Assembly (NCBI RefSeq): GCF_009696275.1
Contig: NZ_VUMI01000005.1
Coordinates: 1 to 64,000, forward strand
Direction: 5' to 3'
Length of the DNA stretch: 64,000 nt
From: Eisenbergiella porci
Lineage (GTDB): Bacteria > Bacillota > Clostridia > Lachnospirales > Lachnospiraceae
Positions 34,738 to 43,381 of the stretch are shown piece after piece. Position numbers and translations under genes: made by a program. The notes under the pieces are model-generated. The model worked only from the letters and a program-made list of their open reading frames with translations. It was not told the DNA's origin and made no database searches. Position 1 is the first letter of the stretch; each line of letters starts with the position of its first letter.

Positions 34738-34970
34738 TAAAAGAAAATTTACCCACCCTATATTTTCCTTGCCCTTTCTTTCCCTCCCTCGCCCCCACCG
34801 CCGACGAAACAGGACGACAGGCTCCGGCAGCCCTCCGGCCCAAACAAGATACCTGGACGGATGTGTTTATCCCGTCCTTCATTCAAAAAGCGCCATTGCG
34901 GAAACACATTGCAATGGCGCTTTTTTTACACTATAATTAGCATTGGCAATAACGGCTGCGGCTACCAAAT
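34738..34970. terminator. Bidirectional terminator in gene-free spacer
   Basis: Within this 230-bp spacer AAAAAGCGCCATTGC (34885-34899) and GCAATGGCGCTTTTT (34911-34925) form a perfect 15-bp stem with A and T tracts on both sides. It serves the MATE gene on the plus strand and the GH29 gene on the minus strand. Nothing else is seen in the spacer. Confidence 0.85.
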
Positions 34971-36290
34971 TTACTCCAGAATCAATTCAATTACCGGAAC
35001 CAGGGTATGCGGCTTTACCGGAGGAAGATACAGAATCAGATCCCCGGCGTCACCATTTTCGTCCTTAGCGGAGAAATGGTCAATTGATCCTTCCGTATAG
35101 AGGACTTCGCTTCCGTCATGCAGGAACTGGGCATATTTTACCTTGCCGGCAAGACCGGGCAGACGAAGATGGGCGAAGGGATATGCGAACATATGCAGGT
35201 ACAGACGGCTTCCGTCCACGCTCTGGGTATAGCGGCAGTCGGCAGGAGCGGTGAACTCCGGCTCGGCCATGGTGCAACCGTAAATGGAACGGCTGTTGTA
35301 TTTCATCCAGTCCGCGTAAACCTTCAGCGCCTCCTCAGCGCGGTAGTCCAGATATCCTCTTGAGGTAGGGCCTACATTCATCAGCAGGTTTCCGCCGCAG
35401 GAGACGGTATTTACAAGCATCCGGATGAGCATTTCCGGGGATTTCCAAGTCTGCTCGTCACGGTAGTATCCCCAGGATCCGGAAAAGGTCTGGCAGGCCT
35501 CCCAGGTAACCAGTTCCCCGGTTTCCTGGTGGGTTACCCATTTCACAGGCTGATATTGTTCAGGAGTCCAGAGATCCTGCTCTATGTCCGTACGGTTGTC
35601 AATAATGATGTCAGGCTGCAGAGAACGGGCGGTGGCAATCAGCTTGTCAGCCTCCCAGTCGTTTTTCCCCTTGCCCTTCATCCAGGACTGTGCGCCCTCG
35701 CCGTCCCTGCCGTCGTAAGAGAAGTCAAACCAGAGAATATCGATCTTGCCGTAATTGGTCAGCAGCTCCGTCACCTGGTTTCTCATGTATTCGGCGTACT
35801 TATGCATATCGCGGCCCTGGCTTTGCTCGAAAGCATCCGCATCGTCCCTGCGGGGATGAAGGACGTCGATGGGGAAATCCGGATGATGCCAGTCAATGAG
35901 AGAGTAATAGAAGCCCACGCGCAGCCCTTCCGCACGGAATGCGTCCACATACTCCTTAATGAGATCCTTTCCGCAGGGTGTATTGGTGGACTTATAATCC
36001 GTATACTGGCTGTCAAAGAGACAGAAGCCTTCGTGATGCTTGGTGGTCATGACCACATATTTCATGCCGGCCGCTTTTGCCTGTCTTGCCCAATCCTCGG
36101 GATCATACAGATCCGGATTGAAATATTTGAAATAAAGATCGTAATGCTCCTCGGAAATTTTTTCATTGGTCTTTACCCATTCGTGGCGCGCCGGCATGGC
36201 GTAAAGCCCGAAATGGATAAACATGCCGAACCGGTCATGGGTGAACCAGCTGGTGTCTCCGGGAGTTTTGCGTGTTACATAGCTTGTCAT
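34971..36290 (-). CDS. GH29 alpha-L-fucosidase
   Basis: A 439-residue intracellular enzyme (no signal peptide). The N-terminal (beta/alpha)8 domain has the GH29 landmarks: FIHFGLYAMPARHEW (about 24-38), TKHHEGF (83-89) and the nucleophile Asp189 in ILWFDFSYDG. The C-terminal beta-domain (about 350-439) is shorter than in secreted fucosidases. It releases L-fucose from fucosylated oligosaccharides such as mucin or milk glycans with retention. It is divergent from an AraC regulator at 36430. Released fucose could supply the fucokinase at 25156. A second, decayed GH29 C-terminus lies at 38623. Confidence 0.9.
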   Translation of the reverse strand: MTSYVTRKTPGDTSWFTHDRFGMFIHFGLYAMPARHEWVKTNEKISEEHYDLYFKYFNPDLYDPEDWARQAKAAGMKYVVMTTKHHEGFCLFDSQYTDYKSTNTPCGKDLIKEYVDAFRAEGLRVGFYYSLIDWHHPDFPIDVLHPRRDDADAFEQSQGRDMHKYAEYMRNQVTELLTNYGKIDILWFDFSYDGRDGEGAQSWMKGKGKNDWEADKLIATARSLQPDIIIDNRTDIEQDLWTPEQYQPVKWVTHQETGELVTWEACQTFSGSWGYYRDEQTWKSPEMLIRMLVNTVSCGGNLLMNVGPTSRGYLDYRAEEALKVYADWMKYNSRSIYGCTMAEPEFTAPADCRYTQSVDGSRLYLHMFAYPFAHLRLPGLAGKVKYAQFLHDGSEVLYTEGSIDHFSAKDENGDAGDLILYLPPVKPHTLVPVIELILE

Positions 36291-36304
36291 GATTCCTCCG
36301 TTCC

Positions 36305-36319
36305 GCCGTAATTTACGGC
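36305..36319. promoter_or_regulatory. Dyad between fucosidase and AraC genes
   Basis: GCCGTA (36305-36310) and TACGGC (36314-36319) form a perfect dyad with a three-base centre, only 15 bp from the fucosidase start. It is a candidate operator or leader hairpin. Confidence 0.35.
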
Positions 36320-36429
36320 TATCCTTTTTTGCCTTATTTTTGTCCGGCAGGATATTTTATGGCTTTATTGTAATGAAAAAGGGTAGAAAGGAACATGTCA
36401 AAATAGAGAAAAAATATGGAGTTTTCAGC

Positions 36430-37239
36430 ATGATTTACTTAACGAATTCCAGGTTTTTAACGCTGTGGAAATCACTCCGGCTGGAGGTCGCAGACTCCGG
36501 CCTTGCCCAGGTGGACACCACCTGGAATATGGTCAATGTCTGCTCCCCCTATTCCCGGCTATACTTCATTTCCCACGGCGGCGGCATCCTCGCCCTGCGC
36601 GGCAGGGAGATCCCGTTAAGGGAGGGCTGCGTTTACCTGATCCCGGCAGGCCTTTTATACAATTACCGGTGCGACGCCAGCATGGAGCAGCTTTATTTTC
36701 ATGTGAATATTACCCAGGTAAACGGCATGGATCTTTTTTATGGCTGCGACAGCGTGTATGAACATTACGCTCCGGCAGAGGATCTGGAAAAAGTGCTTGC
36801 GCTTTACCGCTCCCAGCGGATGGAGGATGCATTTCTCCTTCAGGGACTTCTGTGGGAGGAGCTGGGACATTTTATACAAATGGCAGATCTGCAGGAGGCG
36901 CAGACAAAAATATATTCCGGTATGGTGGAGCAGGTTTTCCGCCTGGCCCAGAATCCGGTCAGCGCAGGAAACCACGTACGCTCCCTGGCGGACAGGCTGC
37001 ATGTATCGGAAAGTACGCTCTCCAAACGCTTCCGGGCGGAAACAGGCATGTCCCCCGGCGTTTATCTGGAGCAGCTGGTCATTCAGAAGGCCTGCCGCCT
37101 GTTGATAGAAGAGGATAAAAGCATGGCGCAGATAGCGGAGGAGCTGGATTTTTCGGATCAGTTTTATTTTACCAAGTATTTTAAACGGAAAATGCATATG
37201 CCGCCCAGCGCCTACCGCAGGCAGATGCGGGGAAACTGA
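36430..37239 (+). CDS. AraC-family regulator with sugar-sensing cupin
   Basis: ATG 36430 has GGAG eight bases upstream; longer in-frame starts back to 36289 lack a site. The 269 residues comprise an N-terminal AraC-type cupin (about 10-120) and a C-terminal pair of helix-turn-helix motifs (VRSLADRLHVSESTLSKRF, then MAQIAEELDFSDQFYFTKYF). Divergent orientation to the GH29 gene with about 140 bp between starts makes it the probable activator of the fucosidase, sensing fucose or a fucoside. Confidence 0.85.
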   Translation: MIYLTNSRFLTLWKSLRLEVADSGLAQVDTTWNMVNVCSPYSRLYFISHGGGILALRGREIPLREGCVYLIPAGLLYNYRCDASMEQLYFHVNITQVNGMDLFYGCDSVYEHYAPAEDLEKVLALYRSQRMEDAFLLQGLLWEELGHFIQMADLQEAQTKIYSGMVEQVFRLAQNPVSAGNHVRSLADRLHVSESTLSKRFRAETGMSPGVYLEQLVIQKACRLLIEEDKSMAQIAEELDFSDQFYFTKYFKRKMHMPPSAYRRQMRGN

Positions 37240-37290
37240 TAAAATTACATGCGAGAAAAAACAATACAAAAGACAGGACGGAGAACAGCG

Positions 37291-38619
37291 ATGGTCAACA
37301 CAATTTTTGAACTGATATGGTACTTTTTTATCTATTCCTTTCTCGGCTGGTGCGCGGAAATCGCTTATGCGGCGGTTAAACATAAAAAATTCCTGAACCG
37401 CGGCTTCCTGAACGGGCCGCTTTGCCCGGTATACGGCTTCGGCATGGTGCTGATTCTGATTTTTTTCAGTTCCCTGAAGGGAAGCTTTGTTTTCCTGGCG
37501 CTGGGCTGTGCGGTAATGGCGGCCCTGGTGGAATTCTTTACCGGCGCCATCATGGAAAAGGTATTCCATTGCAAATGGTGGGACTATTCCGGTTATAAAT
37601 ATAACCTGGGCGGCTATGTATGCCCGCAGTTTTCCGCAATTTGGGGAATCGGGGCCGCGCTGGCCATCACCTTCCTCCATCCGTTGTTTACGCCGCTGAT
37701 CGGCATGATCCCCTTATTTCTCGTAAAAACCCTGGCAATCGCCCTCCTTGTGGTCACGGCTGCTGATTTTCTGTCCGTGACCGGCGCCATTCTCAAGATG
37801 CAGAGAACCGCTCGCATTGAAGAAATTGCGGCGGGAATGCAGGAGGTTTCCGACAAGCTGGGCGGCGCAATTTTCCGCTGGACACAGAAGCGTATGGCAA
37901 AGGCATTCCCCAACCTGGCAAAGGAAGGGGAAAATGCTCTGCCTCAGGCGTTTAAAAGAAAACAGAAGGAAAAAAGCCTGGTATTTGCCGAAGGCTGCAG
38001 CTTCCATAAGCTGGTATGGCTGTTTTTTATCGGCGCCTTTCTGGGGGATATTACGGAAACCATATTCTGCCGGATCACCGCAGGCATCTGGATGAGCCGG
38101 AGCAGCGTGCTGTATGGGCCGTTCAGCATCGTCTGGGGAATCGGCGTGGTGGTTTTGACAATGATGCTGCATAAGTACCGGGATAAGGACGATCGGTACA
38201 TATTTATATTCGGTACAATAGTAGGCGGCGCCTATGAATATATATGCAGCGTTTTTACAGAGCTGGTATTCGGCACGGTATTCTGGGATTACAGTAAAAT
38301 CCCTTTTAACCTGGGCGGCAGAATCAACCTGCTGTACTGTTTCTTCTGGGGTCTGGCCTCCGTGCTCTGGATTAAAAATGTCTATCCCTTCCTCTCTAAG
38401 TGGATAGAAAAAATTCCAAAGAAAGCCGGTGCCATACTCAGCTGGCTTTTTCTCGCCTTCATGGTGGTAAACATCGTGCTTTCCGCTATGGCTCTCGGCC
38501 GGTACAGCGACAGATATGCGGGAAAACCCGCAGAAAACAGTGTGGAAAGCTTTCTTGACTCCTATTATCCGGATGAACGCATGGAGCGCGTCTATCCGAA
38601 TGCCATAATTAAGGAGTAG
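37291..38619 (+). CDS. CmpB-type (ABC transporter type IV-like) membrane protein
   Basis: ATG 37291 with GGAG seven bases upstream gives 442 residues. The protein contains two tandem copies of a membrane domain of the putative ABC-transporter type IV family (PF06541-like). Copy one holds FFIYSFLGWCAEI ... FLNGPLCPVYGFG ... WWDYS, and copy two holds FFIGAFLGDITETIF ... VLYGPFSIVWGIG ... FWDYS. A coiled cytoplasmic segment (about 165-230) links them. The family is common in Clostridia, has no ATPase of its own and no proven function. The paired-copy form suggests a pseudo-dimeric channel or receptor. Confidence 0.7.
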   Translation: MVNTIFELIWYFFIYSFLGWCAEIAYAAVKHKKFLNRGFLNGPLCPVYGFGMVLILIFFSSLKGSFVFLALGCAVMAALVEFFTGAIMEKVFHCKWWDYSGYKYNLGGYVCPQFSAIWGIGAALAITFLHPLFTPLIGMIPLFLVKTLAIALLVVTAADFLSVTGAILKMQRTARIEEIAAGMQEVSDKLGGAIFRWTQKRMAKAFPNLAKEGENALPQAFKRKQKEKSLVFAEGCSFHKLVWLFFIGAFLGDITETIFCRITAGIWMSRSSVLYGPFSIVWGIGVVVLTMMLHKYRDKDDRYIFIFGTIVGGAYEYICSVFTELVFGTVFWDYSKIPFNLGGRINLLYCFFWGLASVLWIKNVYPFLSKWIEKIPKKAGAILSWLFLAFMVVNIVLSAMALGRYSDRYAGKPAENSVESFLDSYYPDERMERVYPNAIIKE

Positions 38620-38622
38620 AAG

Positions 38623-39022
38623 CCGTCAAAAACATCCGCGAAGCTTCTTTCGGGAAGCCCGTCCGGCAGCTGCCTTCTGATGCCAACCATATCCAGAAGC
38701 GTCTGGTATGGGCAGATGGCTCAGGCTGCATGGAGAGGGCATTTATGAAACCGATATTATCAAGCCCTATTTTGAAAGAAATGTGAAATACACTGCCAAA
38801 AATAATATCCGATATGCTTTTTATCTCTACGATGACTGCGTCCGTCTGCCCCTGCGCGTATACATTACTGCCGCTGAAGACATAAAGAGTGTCAGGCTGA
38901 TGAGAACCGGCCAGGAAATCCCCTTTAAAAAACAAGGCAGCCAGCTCCTCCTGGATACTACAGACGTAGACAGAAACACAGCCTTTTATGCAGACTGCTT
39001 TATCCTGGAAGCTATGCCGTAA
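38623..39022 (+). pseudogene. C-terminal remnant of GH29 fucosidase
   Basis: A recognisable end of a fucosidase: VKNIREA, then in a second frame SGSCLLMP, then in a third frame MGRWLRLHGEGIYETDI and a C-terminal beta-domain ending at 39022. These correspond in order to the VKNI-EAVS-GGN-LLN-G and IG-WL-GEAIY segments of GH29. The catalytic barrel is gone and at least two frameshifts are present. It is not part of the intact GH29 gene at 34971, which lies on the other strand. Confidence 0.65.
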
Positions 39023-39221
39023 TATTACAAAAATGACAGCTGCAAATAAGTAATGTATCAAACTCCCAACATAAATACATTCTCCCGGAAGCATACTAAG
39101 CTTGTCGGAGGATGTATTTTTTTGTGGTAAAAAGACCCTTTTTTACTTAAAAAAATACAGATTCCGGCGGCATGAAGCTACGAACTCCATGTCATTTTAT
39201 GCAACAGAAAGGAGTTTTACA

Positions 39222-39686
39222 ATGGATAAAAACGGTAACCAGCTTGCTATTGCAAGCATTTCCTGCCAGAAGTGGAAATCAGTCTATGAACCTGCGGCGG
39301 CATTGAGAAAAGGAACCATTTTCCCGGAGCTGAACCTGCCATTTTTTATGGCTGACGACACAGAGGAAATCCCCGCGGGCCAGGGTTTTGACAACGGCGC
39401 TGAAGAAAAAAGTACGCAACAGGAGGAAAGAGAACAGCTGCTTTCCAAAATTGACGAAGCCGGCTTTGTGGTAAATGACCTGACACTGTATCTGGATACC
39501 CACGAAGAAGATGAGGAAGCCCTCCGCATGTTTGAGGAATATTCCAACCGTAAAGTGCAGCTGACAAAGGAATTCGCACAAAAATTTTACCCGCTTTCCG
39601 AAGCAGCCATGGTCCTTTGCGGCAAGGAAATGAAAAAATTCAGCTGGACAGACGGTCCGGCCCCCTGGGAAGGAGCGTGTGTATAA
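39222..39686 (+). CDS. CotJA-CotJB fusion spore-coat protein
   Basis: ATG 39222 with AAAGGAG seven bases upstream gives 154 residues. The first 65 match CotJA (LAIASISCQKWKSVYEP, then GTIFPELNLPF). A short acidic linker precedes a CotJB domain (EREQLLSKIDEAGFVVNDLT, then LYLDTHEEDEEAL, and WTDGPAPWEGACV at the end). In Bacillus and most Clostridia these are two genes in cotJABC; here they form one polypeptide. CotJ proteins sit in the inner spore coat under sigma-E control in the mother cell. CotJC follows directly. Confidence 0.82.
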   Translation: MDKNGNQLAIASISCQKWKSVYEPAAALRKGTIFPELNLPFFMADDTEEIPAGQGFDNGAEEKSTQQEEREQLLSKIDEAGFVVNDLTLYLDTHEEDEEALRMFEEYSNRKVQLTKEFAQKFYPLSEAAMVLCGKEMKKFSWTDGPAPWEGACV

Positions 39687-40313
39687 ATGTGGGCATATGA
39701 AAAAAGACTGCAGTACCCCGTAAAAATTACCAAAACCTGTCCGAAAACAGCACAGCTGATCATCAGCCAGTACGGAGGGCCGGACGGTGAGCTGTCCGCC
39801 TCCATGCGTTACCTGGCGCAGCGTTATTCCATGCCGGTAAAGGAAGTGGGCGGCCTTCTTACAGATATTGGTACAGAAGAACTTGCGCATATGGAAATCA
39901 TCTGCGCCATGGTTTACCAGCTGACGAAGCACCTGACCGTAGAGCAGGCACAGGAAGCCGGCTTTGACGCATATTATATCGATCACACCGCGGCCCTTTG
40001 GCCTCAGGCCGCCGCAGGCGTCCCGTTTACAGCACTTGAGTTTCAGTCCAAAGGCGATGCCATTGCGGACCTTACAGAAGACCTGGCGGCAGAACAGAAG
40101 GCCAGGACCGTATATGACAACCTGCTGCGCATGATTACCGATCCGGAAGTCAGGGAACCTCTGAAATTCCTGCGTACCAGGGAAATCGTCCATTTCCAGA
40201 GATTCGGTGAAGCACTGGAAAAAACAAAGGATAAGCTGGATCCCAAAAACTTTTATTATTTCAATCCTGAATTTGATAAAGAAATGAAGGATAAGAGCAA
40301 ATTTAAGCTTTAA
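39687..40313 (+). CDS. cotJC: Spore-coat manganese-catalase-like protein CotJC
   Basis: A 208-residue protein of the Mn-catalase/CotJC family. The first ATG follows the preceding stop codon with no gap, so it is translated in tandem with the CotJAB fusion. The four-helix ferritin-like core carries the expected metal ligands: Glu in GELSASMRYL, the EELAHMEII pair, a further Glu in DLAAEQKART and the EIVHFQRF segment. CotJC resembles non-haem catalase and may detoxify peroxide in the spore coat. Confidence 0.88.
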   Translation: MWAYEKRLQYPVKITKTCPKTAQLIISQYGGPDGELSASMRYLAQRYSMPVKEVGGLLTDIGTEELAHMEIICAMVYQLTKHLTVEQAQEAGFDAYYIDHTAALWPQAAAGVPFTALEFQSKGDAIADLTEDLAAEQKARTVYDNLLRMITDPEVREPLKFLRTREIVHFQRFGEALEKTKDKLDPKNFYYFNPEFDKEMKDKSKFKL

Positions 40314-40373
40314 CCCTCGCACCATATCCGAGAAAGGGGCAGTCCTGCAAGCATCAGATGAACGCTACAGTAT

Positions 40374-40538
40374 GCCCCTCTTGAAACTGCCTGGGTACCC
40401 ATTATCGGTTACAATTATTATTACCTGTATTGCCTGTGGGTATCCGGCACCTGCAAGGGGAAAGGGTATGGGAAAGCCCTGATGGCAAAATTAGGATCCG
40501 GCAGACTGACATGCAATTCTTTATCAGGGGAATACTAA
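40374..40538 (+). pseudogene. GNAT acetyltransferase fragment
   Basis: An open stretch without start reads LETAWVP ... YYLYCLWVSGTCKGKGYGKALM, the CoA-binding core (Q/R-x-x-G-x-G/A type) of a GNAT N-acetyltransferase subgroup, and stops at 40538. Both the N-terminal half and the C-terminal third are missing. Confidence 0.55.
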
Positions 40539-40582
40539 TCTCAGATAAAATTCAACCCTGTATTCCACATTGGAGAAAATTC

Positions 40583-40708
40583 ATGAAAAGTAAAAAGCCC
40601 GGTCTGTTATATGTCCTGTTCAGCTTCAGCACCGCCTGCGCCATGCTTTATCTGTTGGGAGCCCATGCGCTGAGAAAAAGTCTGCTGTATTTTCGCGTTA
40701 TCTATTGA
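40583..40708 (+). CDS. Possible 41-aa membrane peptide
   Basis: ATG 40583 has GGAG with a seven-base gap and encodes a 41-residue peptide. It has a basic N-terminus and one hydrophobic segment (GLLYVLFSFSTACAMLYLLG). It could be a genuine small membrane protein or the N-terminal remnant of a larger one; neighbours on both sides are pseudogenes. Confidence 0.3.
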   Translation: MKSKKPGLLYVLFSFSTACAMLYLLGAHALRKSLLYFRVIY

Positions 40709-40733
40709 AAACCGCGTCTTTTTCTGTGCGTGT

Positions 40734-41557
40734 TCAAAGCTTCGTCAGTTGGCTGTATAAATCATATTCCGCGTCATGCAGCGCCCTGATTTCTTCAGAT
40801 ATATGGAGCAGGAGACCGCTATGCCCTTCTTCAGCCACCTTCCACAGTTCATTTGCCACAATATCCCACTCCTCTGCAATTTCAAAGAAGTGTGAGCCAA
40901 TTGTCCGGATACGGCTGTTTTCAAGCAGTTCTGCCGCCTCAAGCAAAAATCCGCCGTACATTTTTCTGAAAATCCCGCCGCCGGTCCCCCATCCGCACTT
41001 ATCTGAAAATAGTTGGTTATTGCCGCCGTCCGCTGCTTTGCCGCATCGAAGGAACCCCATTTTATAATTTCCTTCCCAAATTTTTCAATACCGCAGATTC
41101 CCTTCAGCCTGGCCTGGGGATTTAACATTTTATCACACACTGCCATGATACCGCCGAAATGGCTGTCCGGATCCAAGGACATATACGGAAGATATGGCAT
41201 ATCCGCATATATAAGTACCGGCTGGTTGTCATCAATCATTTTCCTGGCCGCTTCAAAGCTCTTGTTGTTATCGCGTCCTTTCCTGAATTTCATCCCCACT
41301 CCAAGGCGTTTCGATAATATCCCCTCAAATTCTATTATTTTCGAACGCCCCGATACCATCGGCGAATGGGCCATATTTATGTATGCAAAGTCAAGGCCTT
41401 CGCCAAGTCCGAACAGCATTTCCTCCGATAAGGGATGCCCGTAGAAATTAAAGATTTGTTTCATTGCGTTGGTGATGCAGTGCATGCCGCCTGCAGGCTG
41501 AAAATTATCCACTGTTTTTTCATTCCTGTTCCCGCTTTCTGTAATGAATACCGGCAT
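40734..41557 (-). pseudogene. BtrH-N/DUF4872-like protein, frameshifted
   Basis: The N-terminal part matches the papain-like BtrH N-terminal fold (CITNAMKQIFNFYGHPLSEE, FGLGEGLDFAYI, NQPVLIYADMPYLPYM). After about residue 130 the sequence jumps, with an apparent internal deletion at the HFGG segment. The C-terminal DUF4872-type portion continues in a different frame as GGIFRKMYGGFLLEAAELL, ending at 40734. BtrH moves an acyl chain in butirosin synthesis, but the many Firmicute homologues are uncharacterised. No carrier protein or other biosynthetic gene lies nearby. Confidence 0.65.
41209..41230. repeat. 22-bp direct repeat, copy 1
   Basis: This 22-bp sequence is found again unchanged at 41846-41867. 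Both encode, on the minus strand, the DNQPVLI(Y/F) segment of a BtrH-like protein, so the repeat reflects two related gene copies rather than a mobile element. Confidence 0.7.
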
Positions 41558-41636
41558 TTATTTTCAGATCCGCCGTCTTGATTTTGGTTGCTGAATACAG
41601 CATAACGCCTCCTCTGCGCGGGGGAAGGTCAAAGGG

Positions 41637-41810
41637 CATTTGATTTATCAGGTGTACATTGACGCAGGCCGGCCCATGCAGCGGCTTCAGTTGGAAAAAG
41701 AAGGTGTCCCAGTAAAGGATAACAGAGTGGATTTGAAAAAATATGCCTGGGACAATACCATGGAGGATACGCTTTATTTGAAAACATGCTTTGAAGAACA
41801 GGGAATATAA
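41637..41810 (+). pseudogene. C-terminal fragment of an unrecognised protein
   Basis: An open frame without start ends at 41810. It contains HLIYQVYIDAGRPMQRL and KKYAWDNTMEDTLYL, protein-like in composition and with no frame interruption over about 70 codons. I cannot place the family. It lies between two BtrH-like remnants on the other strand. Confidence 0.35.
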
Positions 41811-41819
41811 AAACATATG

Positions 41820-41895
41820 CCCGGCGCAGGAAAAAGCATCCGCAAATATAAGTACCGGCTGGTTGTCTGATATTTCCTGCGCCAAGCATATTATT
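41820..41895 (-). pseudogene. Second BtrH-like fragment
   Basis: The minus strand reads AQEISDNQPVLIFADAF, the same motif as the DDNQPVLIYADMPY segment of the pseudogene at 40734. It is cut on both sides, with galK ending at 41896. It includes the second copy of the 22-bp repeat (41846-41867). Confidence 0.45.
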
Positions 41896-43149
41896 TTACC
41901 CCAGATGAATCGCGCCCTGACTGCGGATGGTGACGGGAAAAACATTGTCACATCCCGCATAAGCGGAAATATATTCCCTGTATACATCGGCAGCTTCCCG
42001 GGGAAGGATGCACATGATGACACCGGCGAAGCCCCCTCCATGTACCCGGCAGGCCCCTTTTCCGATTTTGGCCAGAAACAGCTCTGTAAGAGCGAGCATT
42101 ACGCTCACGCTTTGCTCTGCCGGCTCAGAAGGGACACAGCAATTCTGAAGATATTTCCAGGAAGAATTGCCTGACTGGCTGACAAGAGAAAGAAAACCGG
42201 GAATATTGCTTTGACCAAGCGCTTCCCTGGCGTCGTCAACCCGTCTGTTTTCTTCAAAAAAATGGATGGCTCGCAGCAGGCTGCGGTCACCGCAGGTTTG
42301 CCGGATAGCCGGCGCTTCTATCAGGAGCGATTCCAGGCTGGTTTCAGACAGCTGCTGTTTTCCAAGACAGGAAGCTGCCTTTTTCATCTCCGAAGGGATT
42401 TCCGAGTATTCCCGGCTCAGGTTTCCGTGGCCTTTTCCGGTATTTACCAGGATGATTTGATAGCCCTCCTGTTCCAGCGGGAGAGTGAGTTTTTCCACCA
42501 CCGGATTCTCCTTATCGGAAAAATCAAGAAAGACCGCTCCGCCCACCGCACAGGCCAGCTGATCCATAAGCCCGGACTGCTTTTTCCAGTAATGATGCTC
42601 CGCATACTGCCCGATTTTTGCATAGTCAAGGCAGGACATACGGCCTTCATTGAAGAAATGATTGATAATGGCGCAAATCAGCATTTCAAAGGAAGCGGAA
42701 GAGCTGACGCCGGCCGCGCTGATTACCTCGGTGGAAATACAGGCATAAAAGCCTTCTACCTTAAAACCAAGGGTACGGCACCCCCGGAAAATACCCGCCA
42801 GCAGGGAAAGGGTTCCGTCCCCCTCCGGTACTGCATCCAGATGTCCCAAATCTAAAACAAAGGGCTGTGAAAAGCCCTGGCTTCGCACAATGACACATTC
42901 GGAATGATTCGGCCAGGCAGCAGCGATGGTATCCATCCCAATACTGGCCGCAAGCACCTTGCCTCCATTATGATCCGTATGGTTCCCTATTATTTCCGTT
43001 CTTCCCGGAGCAGTAAAATATTCGGCTCCCTCCGCATTAAATTCTGTTTTCAGCTGCCGTTCAAGCACAGTGAAGCGGGCAAGGCTCCGGGTTCCTTCGC
43101 CATAAACAGCATAGAGCATTTCCTTCAGACTTTCCTTTGATTTACACAT
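41896..43149 (-). CDS. galK: Galactokinase
   Basis: A 417-residue GHMP-family kinase with the galactokinase signature PGRTEIIGNHTDHNGG (about 48-63), the ATP loop SAAGVSSSASFE (about 143-154) and CRVHGGGFAGVIM near the C-terminus. It phosphorylates alpha-D-galactose at C1 for the Leloir pathway. galT and galE are not in the window. It is divergent from an AraC-type regulator at 43382, and the shared control region contains two strong dyads. The coding region appears intact although remnants lie directly downstream. Confidence 0.92.
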   Translation of the reverse strand: MCKSKESLKEMLYAVYGEGTRSLARFTVLERQLKTEFNAEGAEYFTAPGRTEIIGNHTDHNGGKVLAASIGMDTIAAAWPNHSECVIVRSQGFSQPFVLDLGHLDAVPEGDGTLSLLAGIFRGCRTLGFKVEGFYACISTEVISAAGVSSSASFEMLICAIINHFFNEGRMSCLDYAKIGQYAEHHYWKKQSGLMDQLACAVGGAVFLDFSDKENPVVEKLTLPLEQEGYQIILVNTGKGHGNLSREYSEIPSEMKKAASCLGKQQLSETSLESLLIEAPAIRQTCGDRSLLRAIHFFEENRRVDDAREALGQSNIPGFLSLVSQSGNSSWKYLQNCCVPSEPAEQSVSVMLALTELFLAKIGKGACRVHGGGFAGVIMCILPREAADVYREYISAYAGCDNVFPVTIRSQGAIHLG

Positions 43150-43229
43150 TTTTTTCTTTCCTTTCCGTTTTTATCCGGGCGCCCTTTACAGTTATTATTA
43201 TAGCGTTTTTAGTTATATACTCCTTAAAA

Positions 43230-43264
43230 ATTCTGCGCATTATAAGGAATATATTGCGCAGAAT
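43230..43264. promoter_or_regulatory. 10-bp inverted repeat in galK-araC region
   Basis: ATTCTGCGCA (43230-43239) and TGCGCAGAAT (43255-43264) are perfect inverted repeats with a 15-bp spacer, between the divergent galK and AraC-type genes. Spacing of about 25 bp between half-site centres fits side-by-side binding of a dimeric regulator. Confidence 0.55.
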
Positions 43265-43302
43265 ATAAAATAATAATTGCATTGCCAGTCTGATAATGCT
43301 AT

Positions 43303-43318
43303 CCTTCTTATAAGAAGG
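43303..43318. promoter_or_regulatory. Perfect 16-bp palindrome
   Basis: CCTTCTTATAAGAAGG is fully self-complementary. It lies about 64 bp before the AraC-type start and contains a TATAAG that could serve as -10, so binding there would block that promoter. Confidence 0.5.
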
Positions 43319-43381
43319 TTGTAAGTAGGGAATGTGGGCAGATTGCAGAAGGAACAGTCCCTTGCACGGACAGGAGAGCAG

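Noticed and set aside
40734-41557. BtrH-like gene as part of an aminoglycoside-type biosynthetic cluster
   Set aside because: The gene is broken and no acyl carrier, aminotransferase or other biosynthetic partner is nearby; BtrH-N proteins are common outside such clusters.
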